Source: Bos javanicus | Taxonomy: Eukaryota; Chordata; Mammalia; Artiodactyla; Bovidae | Assembly: GCF_032452875.1 (NCBI RefSeq) | Contig: NC_083883.1 | Coordinates: forward strand, 59,332,698-59,396,697 | Direction of reading: 5' to 3' | Length of the DNA stretch: 64,000 nt | Shown here: positions 1 to 11,368 of the stretch, piece by piece | How positions within the stretch are numbered: position 1 is the first letter of the stretch | How the letters are laid out: every line of letters begins with the position of its first letter | Position numbers and translations under genes: made by a program | The notes under the pieces: model-generated | Told to the model about the DNA's origin: nothing | Database searches by the model: none | Seen by the model: only the letters and a program-made list of their open reading frames with translations

Positions 1-784
1 ATGATCAGGAGAGCCAAAAGAAAAAATGATCTCTGAAGTCCTACCTTATTTACTTGGAATTTATCTTGGCTTCTGGAGCATTTTCTCATATTTAGAAGTT
101 TTGAAACAGTAGAACTCTTTCTTATAATATCCCTTGACTCATAAGTCACAGGAGAACTAATAACACTCTAAACGTTTCTAAAGAGTTTAAGGCGATATTC
201 ATTCTCCAGCATCAGGAGATGAGCATATGGGTCCAGTGGGCTTTCGGAACCACCTCCTCACTGACAAGGATGGATTTTACTTCTAGCCAAGAAGAGAATA
301 GAGGGAGCTGACACAGGCTTTCTATTTTTTACTCTAATGAACGCTATTTCCATTTGTGTTAGAGAGAAGTCCCCAAGAAGACTAGTGACAAGATCAAGGT
401 TCGCTGGTTTCCTTTTTCCTGACAGGTTCAAAAGTGCTGAGCAGGTGGCAAATTAGACGTGGCTTCCCATTAATTGGTAGGAAGAAACTTTCTCTCCTGC
501 TGTTCAGATTGTCATTGGATCCTTTAGCACACACTGAGGTTTTGTGAAATTATCATTATTATATTTATCACTGCCTCTGCTAGTGCTGTAGGCAATATTT
601 CGGAGAAAGTGGCGAAGGGCTGATATCAATTAGAGCCCTTCAAGTAACTAGAAATTGGAGATAACTCTTGGTGGGGTGAGGAGAAAACCAGCTGATAGAA
701 ATTCTGAGCTCTGGCTTTGGGTAAAGAACTTATTCTGTGGCTGTCCTTAAAGACTTAAAGAAAATTAAAAAGTATTGAGATGAT
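1..784. other. unique non-coding DNA, nothing recognised
   Basis: AT-rich sequence with stops in all frames and no repeat family that I recognise. No promoter-like or splice-bounded open frame stands out. Confidence 0.6.
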
Positions 785-960
785 GATTATGATGTTCAGT
801 GTAGGCAGCACAGTGTTTTACCTCTATTTTGTCACTTGAGCTACAGAGCAACCCTAAGAGGGGATTATTCTTTGAACCCTGGGGATGTAAGGGATTGGCC
901 CAACTTTATAGCTTGTAAGTGGAAAAGCCACTATTCAAGCCCAGTTCATACCTGGAAGGA
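785..960 (-). mobile_element. MIR SINE relic (antisense)
   Basis: The order 'caaccctaagagg', a middle block ending 'attggcccaact', then 'agcttgtaagtgg' and a terminal 'aacc'-like box matches the reverse complement of the MIR core. The copy is heavily diverged, as expected for this pan-mammalian SINE. Confidence 0.55.
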
Positions 961-2074
961 CTGCAACAAAGCAAACCACAAGGAGAAGAGGATTGGCCCA
1001 TCCTTTCTAGGACATTCCAGCAAACAGAGTCAAAAACATACACGGTGAAACCAGGCAGGATTCACACCCAAGAAGGACAACTAAAGGAAGAACAGGAGAG
1101 AAGAATGTGTCCTTCTAAAGGTTAATGGTCCTTCCCATGGAATTCAGGGAAGAATTTCTTCTTGATAGACCAGCCCTCCATCTGCGGTGGGATTAAAACC
1201 ATGAGAGCGCAGAACATATGTAAGTGTTGAACATTATGATGGTTTTGTAACATGTCGAGTTGGCTAAACTAAACTACATTCCCTAGAATTCCTTTTCTAG
1301 TATGCTTCTGGCCATGGTGGGCTACAAGGGAGATTCTTTCAGGAGAGCCGGAGTGTCAAAGGGAGACAATAGCCGTTTTATTACATACAAACATCCGCTC
1401 CCAGTTATTTAACCAAACGTGTCTTAGGTGCTACAGTGAAAGGATTTTTCAGATGCAATTGAACCCCCACATCAGTTGATTTTGAACTAATGAAAAGCAA
1501 GAGTATTGTGGATGGGCCTGACTGAATTAGGTGGAAGCCTTTTGAAGACTAAGCCCTCCTTGAATAGCAAAGATTCCAGGCAGTAGAGAAAGTAAACAGT
1601 AAAATATCGCCACATTCTGAGATTTCTACACTCACATCATTGTTGCAGATCTGCCAACTCACCTCATTGACATGAAGCAGCAGCTGGAGCTACAACTGCT
1701 CTCTTCCTTCCTGATTGCCTGCCCTGTGGACTTCAGGATTATGAAGCCAGCTCCTATAGTACATAAGCCTATGTCTTGTAACTAATCATATGTATACGAT
1801 TAATACATACAAACTTATACATAGATATACACAGCTACCTACACGAGCTCCTCTGGTGGCACTCTGATACAAATACTGAGAGACAGGAGAACTGCAGCAC
1901 ATTTGAAAACCATTGCTGTCCACCAGCTAAATAGGCTTATATAAAGAGTTAAGATGACAGGAGAGGAGAGGACTGATTGGAACAGTATTCTAGGTAAAAG
2001 AGTAAGTGGGAAAAATTAATATAAATCCATGTCCAACAGTGACAGAGAGCATGTTCTTTAAATGGAACAGCACA
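961..2074. other. unique non-coding DNA
   Basis: No family is recognised. The open frames at 836-1125 are short, overlap each other and partly fall in the MIR relic, so I do not call genes here. Confidence 0.55.
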
Positions 2075-2466
2075 TTGTATTGGTCTGCTCAGGCTGCCAT
2101 AACACAATACCAGAGACCTAGTGGTTCAACCAATAGAAACGTCTTATCTCACAGTTGTGGAGGCTGGAAGTCCAAGGTCAAGTTGCTGTCAGGGCTGGTT
2201 TTAGGAAGGGGCTCCTCCTTCTGGCTTGTATACAGCTCCTTCTCATTTTGTCCTCTCACAGCCTTTCCTTTGTGTGTGCAAAGAGAACTCTCTGGTGTCT
2301 CTTCTTCTGCTTATAAGGACACCAATCTTATCAGATTAGGGCCCCACTCTTACAACCTCATTGAACTGGTTACCTCACTGAAGTCTCTATCTCCACTCTC
2401 TATCACATTGGAGACCAAGGTTTCAACTTATGTATTTTGGAAGGACACAGTTCAATCTATAATGTA
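2075..2466 (-). mobile_element. MLT1-type LTR (ERVL-MaLR), antisense
   Basis: The left edge 'ggtctgctcaggctgccat' followed by 'aacacaatacc', 'ctcacagttgtggaggctgg' and 'ataaggacaccaatc' is the reverse complement of the MLT1 LTR 3' half. The right edge 'ggacacagttcaat' matches its 5' start. It looks like a nearly full-length solo LTR of about 390 bp. The 156-residue open frame over it is an accident of the LTR. The subfamily is not decided. Confidence 0.85.
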
Positions 2467-3283
2467 CATCTTGTGAACAAAAAGAAGAAAAATGTTTCCA
2501 AAATTAGGACAGTCATTCCTACTAAGGATTAGCTAATCATTGTTGGAAAGAAGAGTTCTACTGTTTACATTGTCACTGGGCAGCTCAGCTCATTTTTATT
2601 CAACTTCTCTCCTGCCCTGGGTTTCCATCAACTGGGCAGAATGTCTTTGTCTTGTCTTTACCAGATTGTATGTCAATATCAGCTTCTTCATTGTTTTTCA
2701 AAAGAAATCCTGTTCATGTTTGTGAATAGATTTTATTGAAGAATCATAGCAAAACAGAAAGCAGAGTTTATATTTCACCCCCCGCCCCATAGCAAAGTAC
2801 CTCTTCTTACCAGATATAACTCTCTTATATTTCCACTGTGGGCCTCATACAGAATTCCCACACCTGGAGTCATCCCTTTTTTCCTCTAATGTCCCATGTA
2901 ATTCTGCCCCTAATTTGAATACTCCACCAGGTTGCTGTTATGTAATATAACATAAATGTGAAGTCTCATCTCACCAGCCTAAGTGATTCGTTTCAAACGC
3001 ACAATGGTCTCCCTTGAAAAAGTTCTGGTAAAACATAGTTTCTCCTTCTACTTGAAGAAAAATAGAAGTGTTCAAGGAGTTTGAGGCCTGTACAAGACAG
3101 CTACACTCCATCAAAAGGACACCCTTAAATGGATGACTGTGACACAGCTGGTTAGTCACTGGTGGAGGTGGGATGATTCAGGCAAGGGACAGGGCGGATG
3201 AAGAGGTGGACTTCAAGTGACCAAAGACAAGCTGATATTGTTTCATGAAGGCCAGATTAAGTTCTCTAAGAAAGAAGAAATAA
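2467..3283. other. unique non-coding DNA
   Basis: No repeat or gene is recognised. There is a short C-rich run near 2779-2788. Confidence 0.5.
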
Positions 3284-3442
3284 GGCTTCCTTGGTGGTTC
3301 AGTGGCTAGAACTCTGCACTCCCAAAGCAGGGGGCCCAGGTTCAATCCCTGATCAGGGAACTATATGCCACAAGCCTCAACTCAGAATTCACAAGCAGCA
3401 ACTAAAGATCCCACGTGCCACAAGACCCTAAATAAATATTTT
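3284..3442 (+). mobile_element. CHR-type tRNA-derived SINE
   Basis: It starts 'ggcttccttggtggttcagt' with the tRNA-like A-box region, then 'ggttcaatccctgatcaggg' (B box), then 'gcaactaaagatccca' and an 'aataaata' tail. This is the cetartiodactyl CHR/BTALU layout, distinct from Bov-tA because there is no BovA body. Confidence 0.8.
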
Positions 3443-3601
3443 TAAAACAGAAAGAAAAAAGTGCAGCAAACCTGGTGTCATTGTAGCCATGGCTCCTAAT
3501 CATCAAAGAGAAACAGGCACTGTCTTGACAGCCTGTTGGGACAGTTGGGTTCACGGCATATCTCATGCAGCTCCCCCTGAAGGGATCCTCTCTGCTGCTT
3601 A

Positions 3602-3876
3602 TGCTGCTGCTACTGCTGCTAAGTCGCTTCAGTCGTGTCCGACTCTGTGTGACCCCATAGTCGGAAGCCCACCAGGCTCCCCTGTCCTTGGGATTCTCCA
3701 GGCAAGAACACTGGAGTGGGTTGCCATTTCCTTCTCCAATGCATGAGAGTGAAAAGTGAAAGGGAAGTCACTCAGTTGTGCCCGACTCTTCGAGACCCCA
3801 TGGACTGCAGCCTACCAGGCTCCTCCACCCATGGGATTTTCCAGGCAAGAGTACTGGAGTGGGGTGCCATTGCCTT
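3602..3876 (-). mobile_element. BOV-A2 element (two BovA units), antisense
   Basis: Two BovA monomers in tandem are joined by a 'gtgaaaagtgaaag' linker. Each carries the 'cactggagtgggttgcc' or 'tactggagtggggtgcc' block. Strand is assigned from the BovA body of Bov-tA, where the sense strand reads 'ggcaacccactccag'. It forms the left arm of an inverted pair with the next element. Confidence 0.9.
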
Positions 3877-3902
3877 AAATGACCAAATTAACACAGGAGC
3901 CG

Positions 3903-4173
3903 GAGAAGGCAATGGCACCCCACTCCAGTACTCTTGCCTGGAAAATCCAGGGACAGAGGAGCCTGGTGGGCTGTAGTCCATGGGGCCGCTAAGAGTCAGA
4001 CAGGACTGAGCGACTTCACTTTCACTTTTCTCTTTCATGCATTGGAGAAGGAAATGGCAACCCACTCCAGTATTCTTGCCTGGAGAATCCCAGGGACAGC
4101 GGAGCCTGGTGGGCTTCCATTGATGGGGTCGCACAGAGTTGGACATGACTGAAGCGACTTAGCAGCAGCAGCA
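3903..4173 (+). mobile_element. BOV-A2 element, sense, inverted partner
   Basis: A complete two-unit BOV-A2 in the opposite orientation, 26 bases from the previous copy. The 10-base word 'gaccaaatta' occurs at 3881-3890 and 4180-4189 and is a plausible target-site duplication, so this copy probably landed next to the older one. Confidence 0.9.
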
Positions 4174-4369
4174 ACACAGGACCAAATTAGTAATGGAACA
4201 TAACTTTGCCACAGCACCAAAGGCCTCACATTTGTCTGCTGCCATGTTGGGATGTGGCCTCTCCATGCCCTTCCCTCATCTCACTACACAAGTACCTCTT
4301 TCCGGATCTCACTGAGAACCATAGCTTGTGGAACTCTGATACTTGGGTGTCTGAAAAATGCTTCAGCAC

Positions 4370-4625
4370 TCAGTTTAGGAGAGGCAATGTGGTGTAACAG
4401 GGAGAGTTTGGGGAATAATATATGTGAGTGTGTTTTGTTAATGAATGAGATAACGCGTGCATGTACATTGTATTTTTAATGAGTCAGAAGCCAAGGGTAC
4501 TAATACCCACTTAACTAATGCGCCTCAGAAAGTTACTTTACCTCTGGAGAATTGAGTTTCTGTATTTGTAAAAATGGTATTATTTAACTAGATGCTCTGT
4601 AAGATCCCTTCTGGATGAATAATGA
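4370..4625 (+). mobile_element. MIR SINE relic
   Basis: 'gcaatgtggtgtaacaggga', then 'agttactttacctctggaga', 'tttctgtatttgtaaaaatg' and 'gtaagatcccttctgg' follow the MIR sense order (head, core with splice-like block, tail). Confidence 0.7.
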
Positions 4626-4631
4626 CCATCA

Positions 4632-4895
4632 TCCTAGTGATGACTTGCTATTTATTGCATGCCCAAAATATTAGGGCAGTCTTCTAACCCTTGCACATAT
4701 ACTATCTCATTTATTCCCCAAAATAATCTTATTCAAATATTATTATCATCATCCCTATTTTTCAAATTGACAGAAGCTGAGGCACAATTGCATCAAGCAG
4801 CTTGTCTAAAGTCATTCAGCTAAAAAGAAGAGCTAGGATTTTAACCCAGCAATGTGGGTTGCCTACACTCAGCCACTATGCTATACTGCTATTAT
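4632..4895 (-). mobile_element. MIR SINE relic (antisense)
   Basis: 'tatctcatttattcccca', 'gaagctgaggcacaattg', 'gtcattcagctaaaaagaag', 'ggattttaacccagcaatg' and 'actatgctatactgc' are the reverse-complement MIR landmarks in order. It sits head to head with the preceding MIR. Confidence 0.85.
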
Positions 4896-7452
4896 GAGTA
4901 TGTTTTAATTATGTGCTCTATAGAAACAAAAACAAACAGATAAAAAAAAAAAAAAAGCTTTGAGATTGCCAACACAACATGGGTAAACAGCCAGTGTAAA
5001 ACTGGATATTTTTACAGTGGTGGCAGATTCTTCACAACTCATTTATGTTCTTCTCTAGATTTCTTATAACTAACATGGAACAGTTGACCTGGTGTTAGAA
5101 AGCACACACTTATGTCGTGAAACAGGCAAAGCTAACTGGCCTACCCAGGATTGAACAGTTGACCTTGGGCACTTGATCATTTGGAAATATTTCACTTCCC
5201 ATTTGGGGCAGCTATTTGCTCATGCTGTGCCTGGAGAACCAGGCTTTGAGATCACCAGCACGGACAGTGTTGATGGCCTGCTCGTGGGCAAATGGCTTCT
5301 TGTCTCACCTTCCCCTGGGGAGCCATCTGAAGGTACAAAATACAGTTCAAAAGAGGCAGCCTTTCACTCAGTGCTTAGAGACAGCTCAGAGCATCAGCTT
5401 TCGGTTAGCTCTGGTTCCTACTATAGCTGAGCACATTTTCCATACGTTGAATGGCTTGCCCCTTTTGCCTGTCAACTGCTAACCCGCTCACCCTCCAGAA
5501 TAGCCATTCACATCGATTGATCCCACTTTGAACTTGTGTAGTATTGTCAGCTCTGCAACAGAATTTAGTGTCTGATTTTGAGTTTTATCCTACTGCTCTG
5601 TGGCCATTTCACGTGTTGTCAGATCTAATCTGCACCAACAGGTGCCTTGAAGAAAACAAGACATACCTCTTTTATTCCTCTGTAGCACCTGGGTCAGTGA
5701 TGTACCAGAACACAGTTCTGTTACTACCAGCAACATATTTGCTGGATTAGATTGAAAAGAAGAATTGCATACAGGTATCATCTTTTGAAGAAAGAGCTTT
5801 AGAACTCAGGAGTCTTTGTAGAAATGAGAACTCCTGATCACCATTTGCATGTAGGCTCCTACAGACCTAACTCTGTTGTCACAGCCACAATTGCCATTTC
5901 TTCAGACTGCAAAATCAACAAAAGTTTTAAAGGATAATGTCACCTGGGAATGATACCAGCACAAAAACTTGCAACACGAAACAGCCAGCCATGGTTAACT
6001 CAATTCCAATTAGGCTGGTAGAAAGCAAGCAGAAAGTTAGATCCCCATGGGAATCACCTCAGGAAGGAGCAAAAGGTCAGGTCTAAAGAGGGAGTCATTC
6101 TTGGACAACAACACAGAAGGTGGGTAGGCAGGAAAGGAGGAATGCCAAAAAAGGAAGGCAGAAAGCCCCCAGAAACTGTGTGTCATTAGGCCAACCTTTG
6201 GGGATGCCTCTTGAGTACATTTTTGTGATAACATGTGCATGTGGAGATTCAAGACATTTCCTCCAGCAGGAGACACCAGATAATATCTCATCAATTCATA
6301 GTCTAAGGAGTCAAGGAGTTTGCTTGTGTTGTCTTGATCTGATTGGCATTCTAGGCTGCAACAGAATAGTGATGTCTTAATTTGAAGAAACTGCTTTTCA
6401 ATCATCCATCTCTTTCTGTAAAGCCATTATAACCATGGTTCTCAAAGAAGACTTACTGGGTGGAAGGGATGTTTGTGCATTTTCCCTTCCTGAAGTTTCC
6501 TAGGGTGGATAGTGGAACATCCGATCTGCTCAGTTGAGTGTGTATATGCTCAGAGTACAGCAGAAGAGAGACCATTTGATTGCTCCTGTCAGGGTATGTG
6601 TGAGGTTGACTGTGAAACAAATGTAGGCAGTCCTGAGCCAAATGTCCATTGCAGTCCAAGGCATCTGCAAGGCACATTTGCTTTTTGGCTGTGATGGAAA
6701 GGGGTTGGCTATGTCTGTCGTGTCTTCCTTTCCAGCTCTGATCCCCTGAGCTAGAGGAAGGTGTTGCCATTGATGTCTTTCCCAGGTACATTTTTTTTGT
6801 TTGTTTTTTTTCTTTTGTAGATTTTATGCATTGACAGCCCAAAGCCTTGAGTAAAGAAACGATTCTTTAGGAACAAAAAAGCTCCTTTTTGTCTGTGACA
6901 TTTAGGACATCAGGCAGAATGGTCTTTCCAGATAAAGTTGGCTGGTGATGGGAAGAGTGGCGTCTACGGGTCATAAAGCACCATGTCTGTACATATTTCC
7001 TGCCGACAGGCACTTACTCTGTGTGCCAACCCCATGTGTTAATGTCACCACTTCCTTCTCCATGGGGCTTCCAGGTTTCTTTGCTGAATAATTCTGCCTG
7101 TGGAGCTTCTGTTGGTAGAACTGGGAAGGAAAACTGTGCTGACATGAACACCTTCTTCAGTGAGTTTATTTTTTTAGTTGGCTATTTCCAAATATTTAAA
7201 AATTTCTAACAAGCAGAAGGAAAAGGTAGAATAAAAGGAAATAAACAGCAGTTAACTACACATTATTATAATTTTTTTTGCTGGATTCAGAATTTAGAAT
7301 TTGACTGGGTATTGAACCTGGTGCTAATGCATACATTTAATAAACTTTTTAGAATCCAACAAGAGAGACAAGAAAGTCCCAAGCCCCTAGTGGTACCAGA
7401 GGTGTCACTGACTAAGTGAACACAACTACTATCCAAGTGCTGGAAGAGGAGT
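4896..7452. other. repeat-poor unique stretch, 2.5 kb
   Basis: An A-run (about 4943-4956) and a T-rich run (about 6787-6812) are the only simple repeats. Antisense open frames at 6037-6405 and 6453-6842 are not recognised and show no start context, domain or exon boundary that I can support. This is one of the longest stretches here without a recognisable mobile element. Confidence 0.5.
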
Positions 7453-7651
7453 GGGCTTCCCAGGAGGTGCAGGTGGTAAAAAATCCACCTGCCAGTGAAG
7501 GCGATGTGGGTTCAATCCCTGGGTAGGGAAGATCCCCTGGGGAAGGAAATGGCAACCCACTCTAGTATTCTTGCCTGGAGAATCCCATGGCCAGAGGGGC
7601 CACAGGCCATGGGGTCATAAAGGAGCTGGACACAACCTAATGACCAAACAA
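7453..7651 (+). mobile_element. Bov-tA SINE
   Basis: A tRNA-derived head ('ggttcaatccctgggta' B box) is followed by the BovA body 'ggcaacccactctagtattc' and an end near 'cctaatgacc'. The copy is diverged. Confidence 0.88.
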
Positions 7652-8673
7652 CAAGAGGAGGAACATGTGGTCAAAGTGACTTGATTGTGGATGGAGATCT
7701 CTACTCCTTTCTGTTAACCTTGTCGTAGCTCCCAAAGATATGTCCTCCCCCGACCCAGGGCACTCCTGTGATCTTTCATGACATGAGGAAATATACACAA
7801 GAACATTCTTTTTAAGTCCAAACTAAAATTATCTCCTAGGGATTTGGTAAAACAAACAGTTTGGGTTATTTTGGATGGGGGTAGAGAGAGAGAGGGTGTT
7901 TTCTCACTTTTTACTTGACACTTTCTTTCTTGTAAGAGGGGAAAAAGGTTACAGAAACGTGAGAAAAAATATGAGCTTGTCTGACCCGCCCTTCCCTCTA
8001 GGTATTGGGCAGCTGTAAATCTGGATTGAGCAATGCGTAAAAGAAGTCTGGTCACTTTCAGTGATTTTTGTAGTATATCACTGTGATCTGTGATTTTAAA
8101 AATTGTTTTCAATTTTATATGCTTTATAACTTTAGGTTAGGTTTTTAAAAAATGAAATATAGGGCAACAAAAGGAAATTGAAATGTATGTTTTCTTAAGT
8201 GAAATTAGTGTGAATCTTTAATAATATTAATCACAATTTATCACATCAAAAAAAAAAAAAAGTGTATCTTCGGGATGTCTCTCTGAAGTTCTCCTCAGGA
8301 TCCAGAACTCAGAATTGCCTTAGTCTAAAAATACTTCATAACTCTAATGCTACAAGGGCAACAATTCAGTCTGAGGTAGAAGATTCTGAAGAAAGAAGAG
8401 GTGCTTTCAATTACAGGGACTGCTATTACAAGAAAGATGGCAATCATATGTTCTCTATTCCTAATGACGAGAAAATTAATTTAAAAAAACACTTGAATAA
8501 AGAAAAGCTAGCTAGACATAAGGAAGAATGAGCTAACAGTGATGTTTGTGGAAAATGAGAGCCAACAAGGGGTATTTTCCTGTTTCTGTTCTTGAATAGT
8601 CAGTATATGGATTAAAGACACCAGTGTCTTAGAGGAGGCTTACGGGTTTCACCTCAGTGCACAGAAGGGGCAT
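7652..8673. other. unique DNA with an A-tract and one unassigned open frame
   Basis: The A-tract at 8248-8261 is directly followed by an 89-residue GTG-initiated frame (8262-8531). That frame is rich in lysine, glutamate and arginine at its end. I do not recognise the product, and codon evidence is too thin to call a gene. Confidence 0.45.
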
Positions 8674-8806
8674 TGCTGCTGCTGCTGCTAAGTCCCTTCA
8701 GTCGTGTCTGACTCTGTGCGACCCCATAGACAGCAGCCCACCAGGCTCCCCCGGCCCTGGGATTCTCCAGGCAAGTGTACTGGAGTGGGGTGCCATTGCC
8801 TTCTCT
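8674..8806 (-). mobile_element. BOV-A2 single unit, antisense
   Basis: It begins with a (GCT)n stretch and 'aagtcccttcagtcgtgtct', then 'agcccaccaggctccc' and 'tggagtggggtgccattgcc'. Only one BovA unit is present. Confidence 0.85.
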
Positions 8807-9295
8807 GGGGACATGTCTAAGTAGCCAAAAAACAAGAAAATAGTGCAAATGTTCACAAACTTGGTGCCAGGACAAAGCATCCCCAATCCCAGAAACAGTG
8901 ATACAGTAGATGTGGCGTGGTCTCTGGAAATCTGTACTGCTTTTGAAGAATAACAAAACTTGTGAAGCACAGGTGCAGTGCTGAAGTCTCCGACTTAGGT
9001 GCCAGGAGCCTGGGTTCATCCCCTAGTCTGTCCCTAATTCATGAAAGATCCTGGCAAGTGGCAGTTTCTTTGCCTAGAACATCCATACTTCACTTGGTCC
9101 TTCTGTCTCATGAGAAAAGAGCTGCAGAAGGTTTTCTAAGGTAGAAAAGCACTTTACAAATCTGATGGCATATTCTTTTTATCAAATTTTACATCCCTCA
9201 TTAATCACTCTCCCAAATTAATCAGAGAAAGCCTTCTCTTCCCCCAGCTAATATGATACAGGGGATTGCAAATCCACAGATACTAATTAGGAGCC

Positions 9296-9722
9296 TGCCC
9301 TGTGAGCACACCTGTAGAACCCAGTCTGCTACTTTCCACCTTTGTGATCTCAGGGAAATTATTCAAATTTTCCGAGTTTCTGTAACCTCATTTGTGAAAT
9401 GGAGATGCTTTTACTTGCCCTAAGGCAATGGCACCCCACTCCAGTGCTCTTGCCTGGAAAATCCCATGGACGGAGGAGCCTGGTGGGCTGCAGTCCATGG
9501 GGTCGCTGAGGGTCAGACAAGACTGAGCGACTTCACTTTCACTTTTCACTTTCCTGCATTGGAGAAGGAAATGGCAACCCACTCCAGTGTTCTTGCCTGG
9601 AGAATCCCAGGGACGGGGGAGCCTGGTGGGCTGCCGTCTATGTGGTCGCACAGAGTCGGACACGACTGAAGTGACTTAGCAGCCCAGTTGTCATGAGGAT
9701 GAAACCTGTAAAGTTCTTGCTA
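9296..9722 (+). mobile_element. MIR relic split by a BOV-A2
   Basis: The left part (9296-9420) has 'cctttgtgatctcaggga' and 'aacctcatttgtgaaatgga'. The right part (9685-9722) continues with 'gtcatgaggatgaaacctgt'. The MIR core is continuous when the BOV-A2 between is skipped. Confidence 0.7.
9421..9684 (+). mobile_element. BOV-A2 element inserted in MIR
   Basis: Two BovA units in sense orientation ('ggcaatggcaccccactcc' and 'ggcaacccactccagtgttc') with the 'cttcactttcacttttcact' linker. It ends at 'gtgacttagcagc'. Confidence 0.9.
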
Positions 9723-9912
9723 TCCTTCAGAGCAGTCTGAGTCTTCTCGCCCAGAAATCCTTTCCTTCTCTTTCAATAGTTCCTTCTTCTACTTTTGAAT
9801 GTGACTGTCTTATGGCAGAGACTGAATGGCAAAATTGGACTGGAAAAAAGTTAAGGTGAACAGAAAATGGCCCAGAATTAACAGAAATAAGTGTTTTACT
9901 TTCTCCAAAAGC

Positions 9913-9927
9913 TATATATATATATAT
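9913..9927. repeat. (TA)n microsatellite
   Basis: A short alternating TA run immediately left of a BovA fragment. Confidence 0.9.
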
Positions 9928-9929
9928 TT

Positions 9930-10043
9930 GAGAAGGAAATGGCAACCCACTCCAGTATTCTTGCCTGGAAAATCCCATGGATGGAGAGGCCTGGAGGGCT
10001 ACAGTCCATGAGGGTCACAAAGAGTTGGACATGAATGAGCGAC

Positions 10044-10046
<3 letters not shown>
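9930..10046 (+). mobile_element. BovA fragment (3' body of Bov-tA)
   Basis: It starts at 'gagaaggaaatggcaaccca' with no tRNA head and ends 'gagcgactaacac', running straight into a (CA)n tail. It could be a 5'-truncated Bov-tA. Confidence 0.88.

Positions 10047-10080
<34 letters not shown>
10046..10080. repeat. (CA)n microsatellite
   Basis: About 17 CA units grown from the 'aacac' 3' end of the BovA element, a common origin of bovid CA repeats. Confidence 0.95.
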
Positions 10081-10084
<4 letters not shown>

Positions 10085-11144
10085 GAAAAGAGTCAGTGGT
10101 GCCTGTCCCTGGGTGTGTGGTGAGGGACATAAAATTCCCTCGGAGCATCTGTAAACTCAACTTCATTGAGAACTCAAGGCTCTTTGGCAAACAGAACACA
10201 TGGAATTTCTAGAGGCTCCTATAATGATGTTTAAAAAGCAAACAGATATATTCAGTGAGGTCTTTTCTGGCCTCAGCTCTGGAATGATTCTTGCCCTTTT
10301 TCTGTTAAGAAGGGACTTATGAGAGAGAATAGAAGCTGTAGTGTCAGACAGAAGAACAATGGAGCCATGTTTTAGGTGGGATTTAAAAAATTACAGCTAT
10401 GGAACACTTCATTCCTAAAAATCTCTGGCATCAACAGAGAATAGATACAGCAGGTGCTTCTGGAAACATAAGTTTTCTTTTTTTTTGGCAGTGGGGTGGG
10501 TGAGTCCTTGTTCAAAATAGGTTAGTGATATAACTGCAGTCCTCAAAGAGAGTATAATACCCAACTAGAGATCGCCTACTCTTTTCTTTTATTGCAGACA
10601 AGCTCAATATGATGGGAGAAATGTCCTTGAAGCATTGACCTGAGTGCCTTCATAGGTGGATATGGCATTGCCATCTGACAATCAATTAGGCACTTGAGAA
10701 GTTGTTTTTGAAGCCACCCTTGTATCCCAAATGCTTAGTGGCAGAAGAGATTCTGTGGCAGAGACTGGCTGGTCACTTCCCTGAGTCTAGGGGTGTGACA
10801 AGAAGCCCAGACTCTCCAGTGTGACACCTGAGGGCTTTCCTGATATGCCACAGGCTTTCCTCTCTAACTTATCCTTTACTTGCCCCTCTTCCACAACCCA
10901 CTGTCCCCCTCACCGAATGCATGAATAAATGAATGGATCATTTCCAGTAACTCCTTAAAAGCAAAAATCCGACCCTTCCCTACCTCCATCTCTCACAACT
11001 CTACATTTTGAAAGATGCAACTATGGTACTTTGTTCTAGAACCAAGAAGTTTTGAGGGGTAAGGATTTGCTGACAAATGGTCCTTTGAGTTCTTGTGAGA
11101 TAAAGACTCTAATCCCATTACCCAACCATAGATATAGAACATAT
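10081..11144. other. unique non-coding DNA
   Basis: No repeat or gene is recognised. A weak L2-end-like 'atgaataaatgaatgga' occurs near 10920-10940. Confidence 0.5.
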
Positions 11145-11153
11145 CTTATCTAT

Positions 11154-11359
11154 GTGCACGTGTGCTTAGCTGCATTCAACTCTTTGCGACCCCATGGACT
11201 GTAGTCTGCTAGGCTCCTCTGTCCCTGGGATTTTTCAGGCAAGAATACTGGAGTGGGTTGCCATTTCCTCCTCCAGGGGATGTTCCTGATCCAGGGATTC
11301 AATTTGCATCTCCTGCATTGGTAGATGGATTCTTTACCACTGAGCCACCTGGGAAGCCC
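11154..11359 (-). mobile_element. Bov-tA SINE, antisense
   Basis: BovA body first ('tggagtgggttgccatttcc'), then the tRNA head in reverse ('ttctttaccactgagccacc', 'gggaagccc'). The imperfect duplication 'cttatctatg' (11145-11154) and 'cttacctatg' (11359-11368) brackets it. Confidence 0.92.
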
Positions 11360-11368
11360 TTACCTATG

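Noticed and set aside
2006..2476. 156-residue open frame
   Set aside because: Coincides with an antisense MLT1 LTR.
3284..3360. Possible tRNA gene (A and B boxes visible)
   Set aside because: It is the tRNA-derived head of a CHR SINE, with a SINE body and A-rich tail, not a cloverleaf gene. The same holds for all Bov-tA heads.
3772..4152. Two overlapping 72-124 residue frames on opposite strands
   Set aside because: Both are translations of inverted BOV-A2 copies. BovA frames of this kind recur throughout the window.
6037..6842. Two adjacent antisense frames of 122 and 129 residues that might be exons of one gene
   Set aside because: No recognised domain, no convincing splice sites at their edges, and stop-bounded lengths expected by chance.
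10046..10080. CRISPR-like or satellite array in the CA/TA repeat regions
   Set aside because: Simple dinucleotide runs with no spacer-repeat structure, in a mammalian genome.
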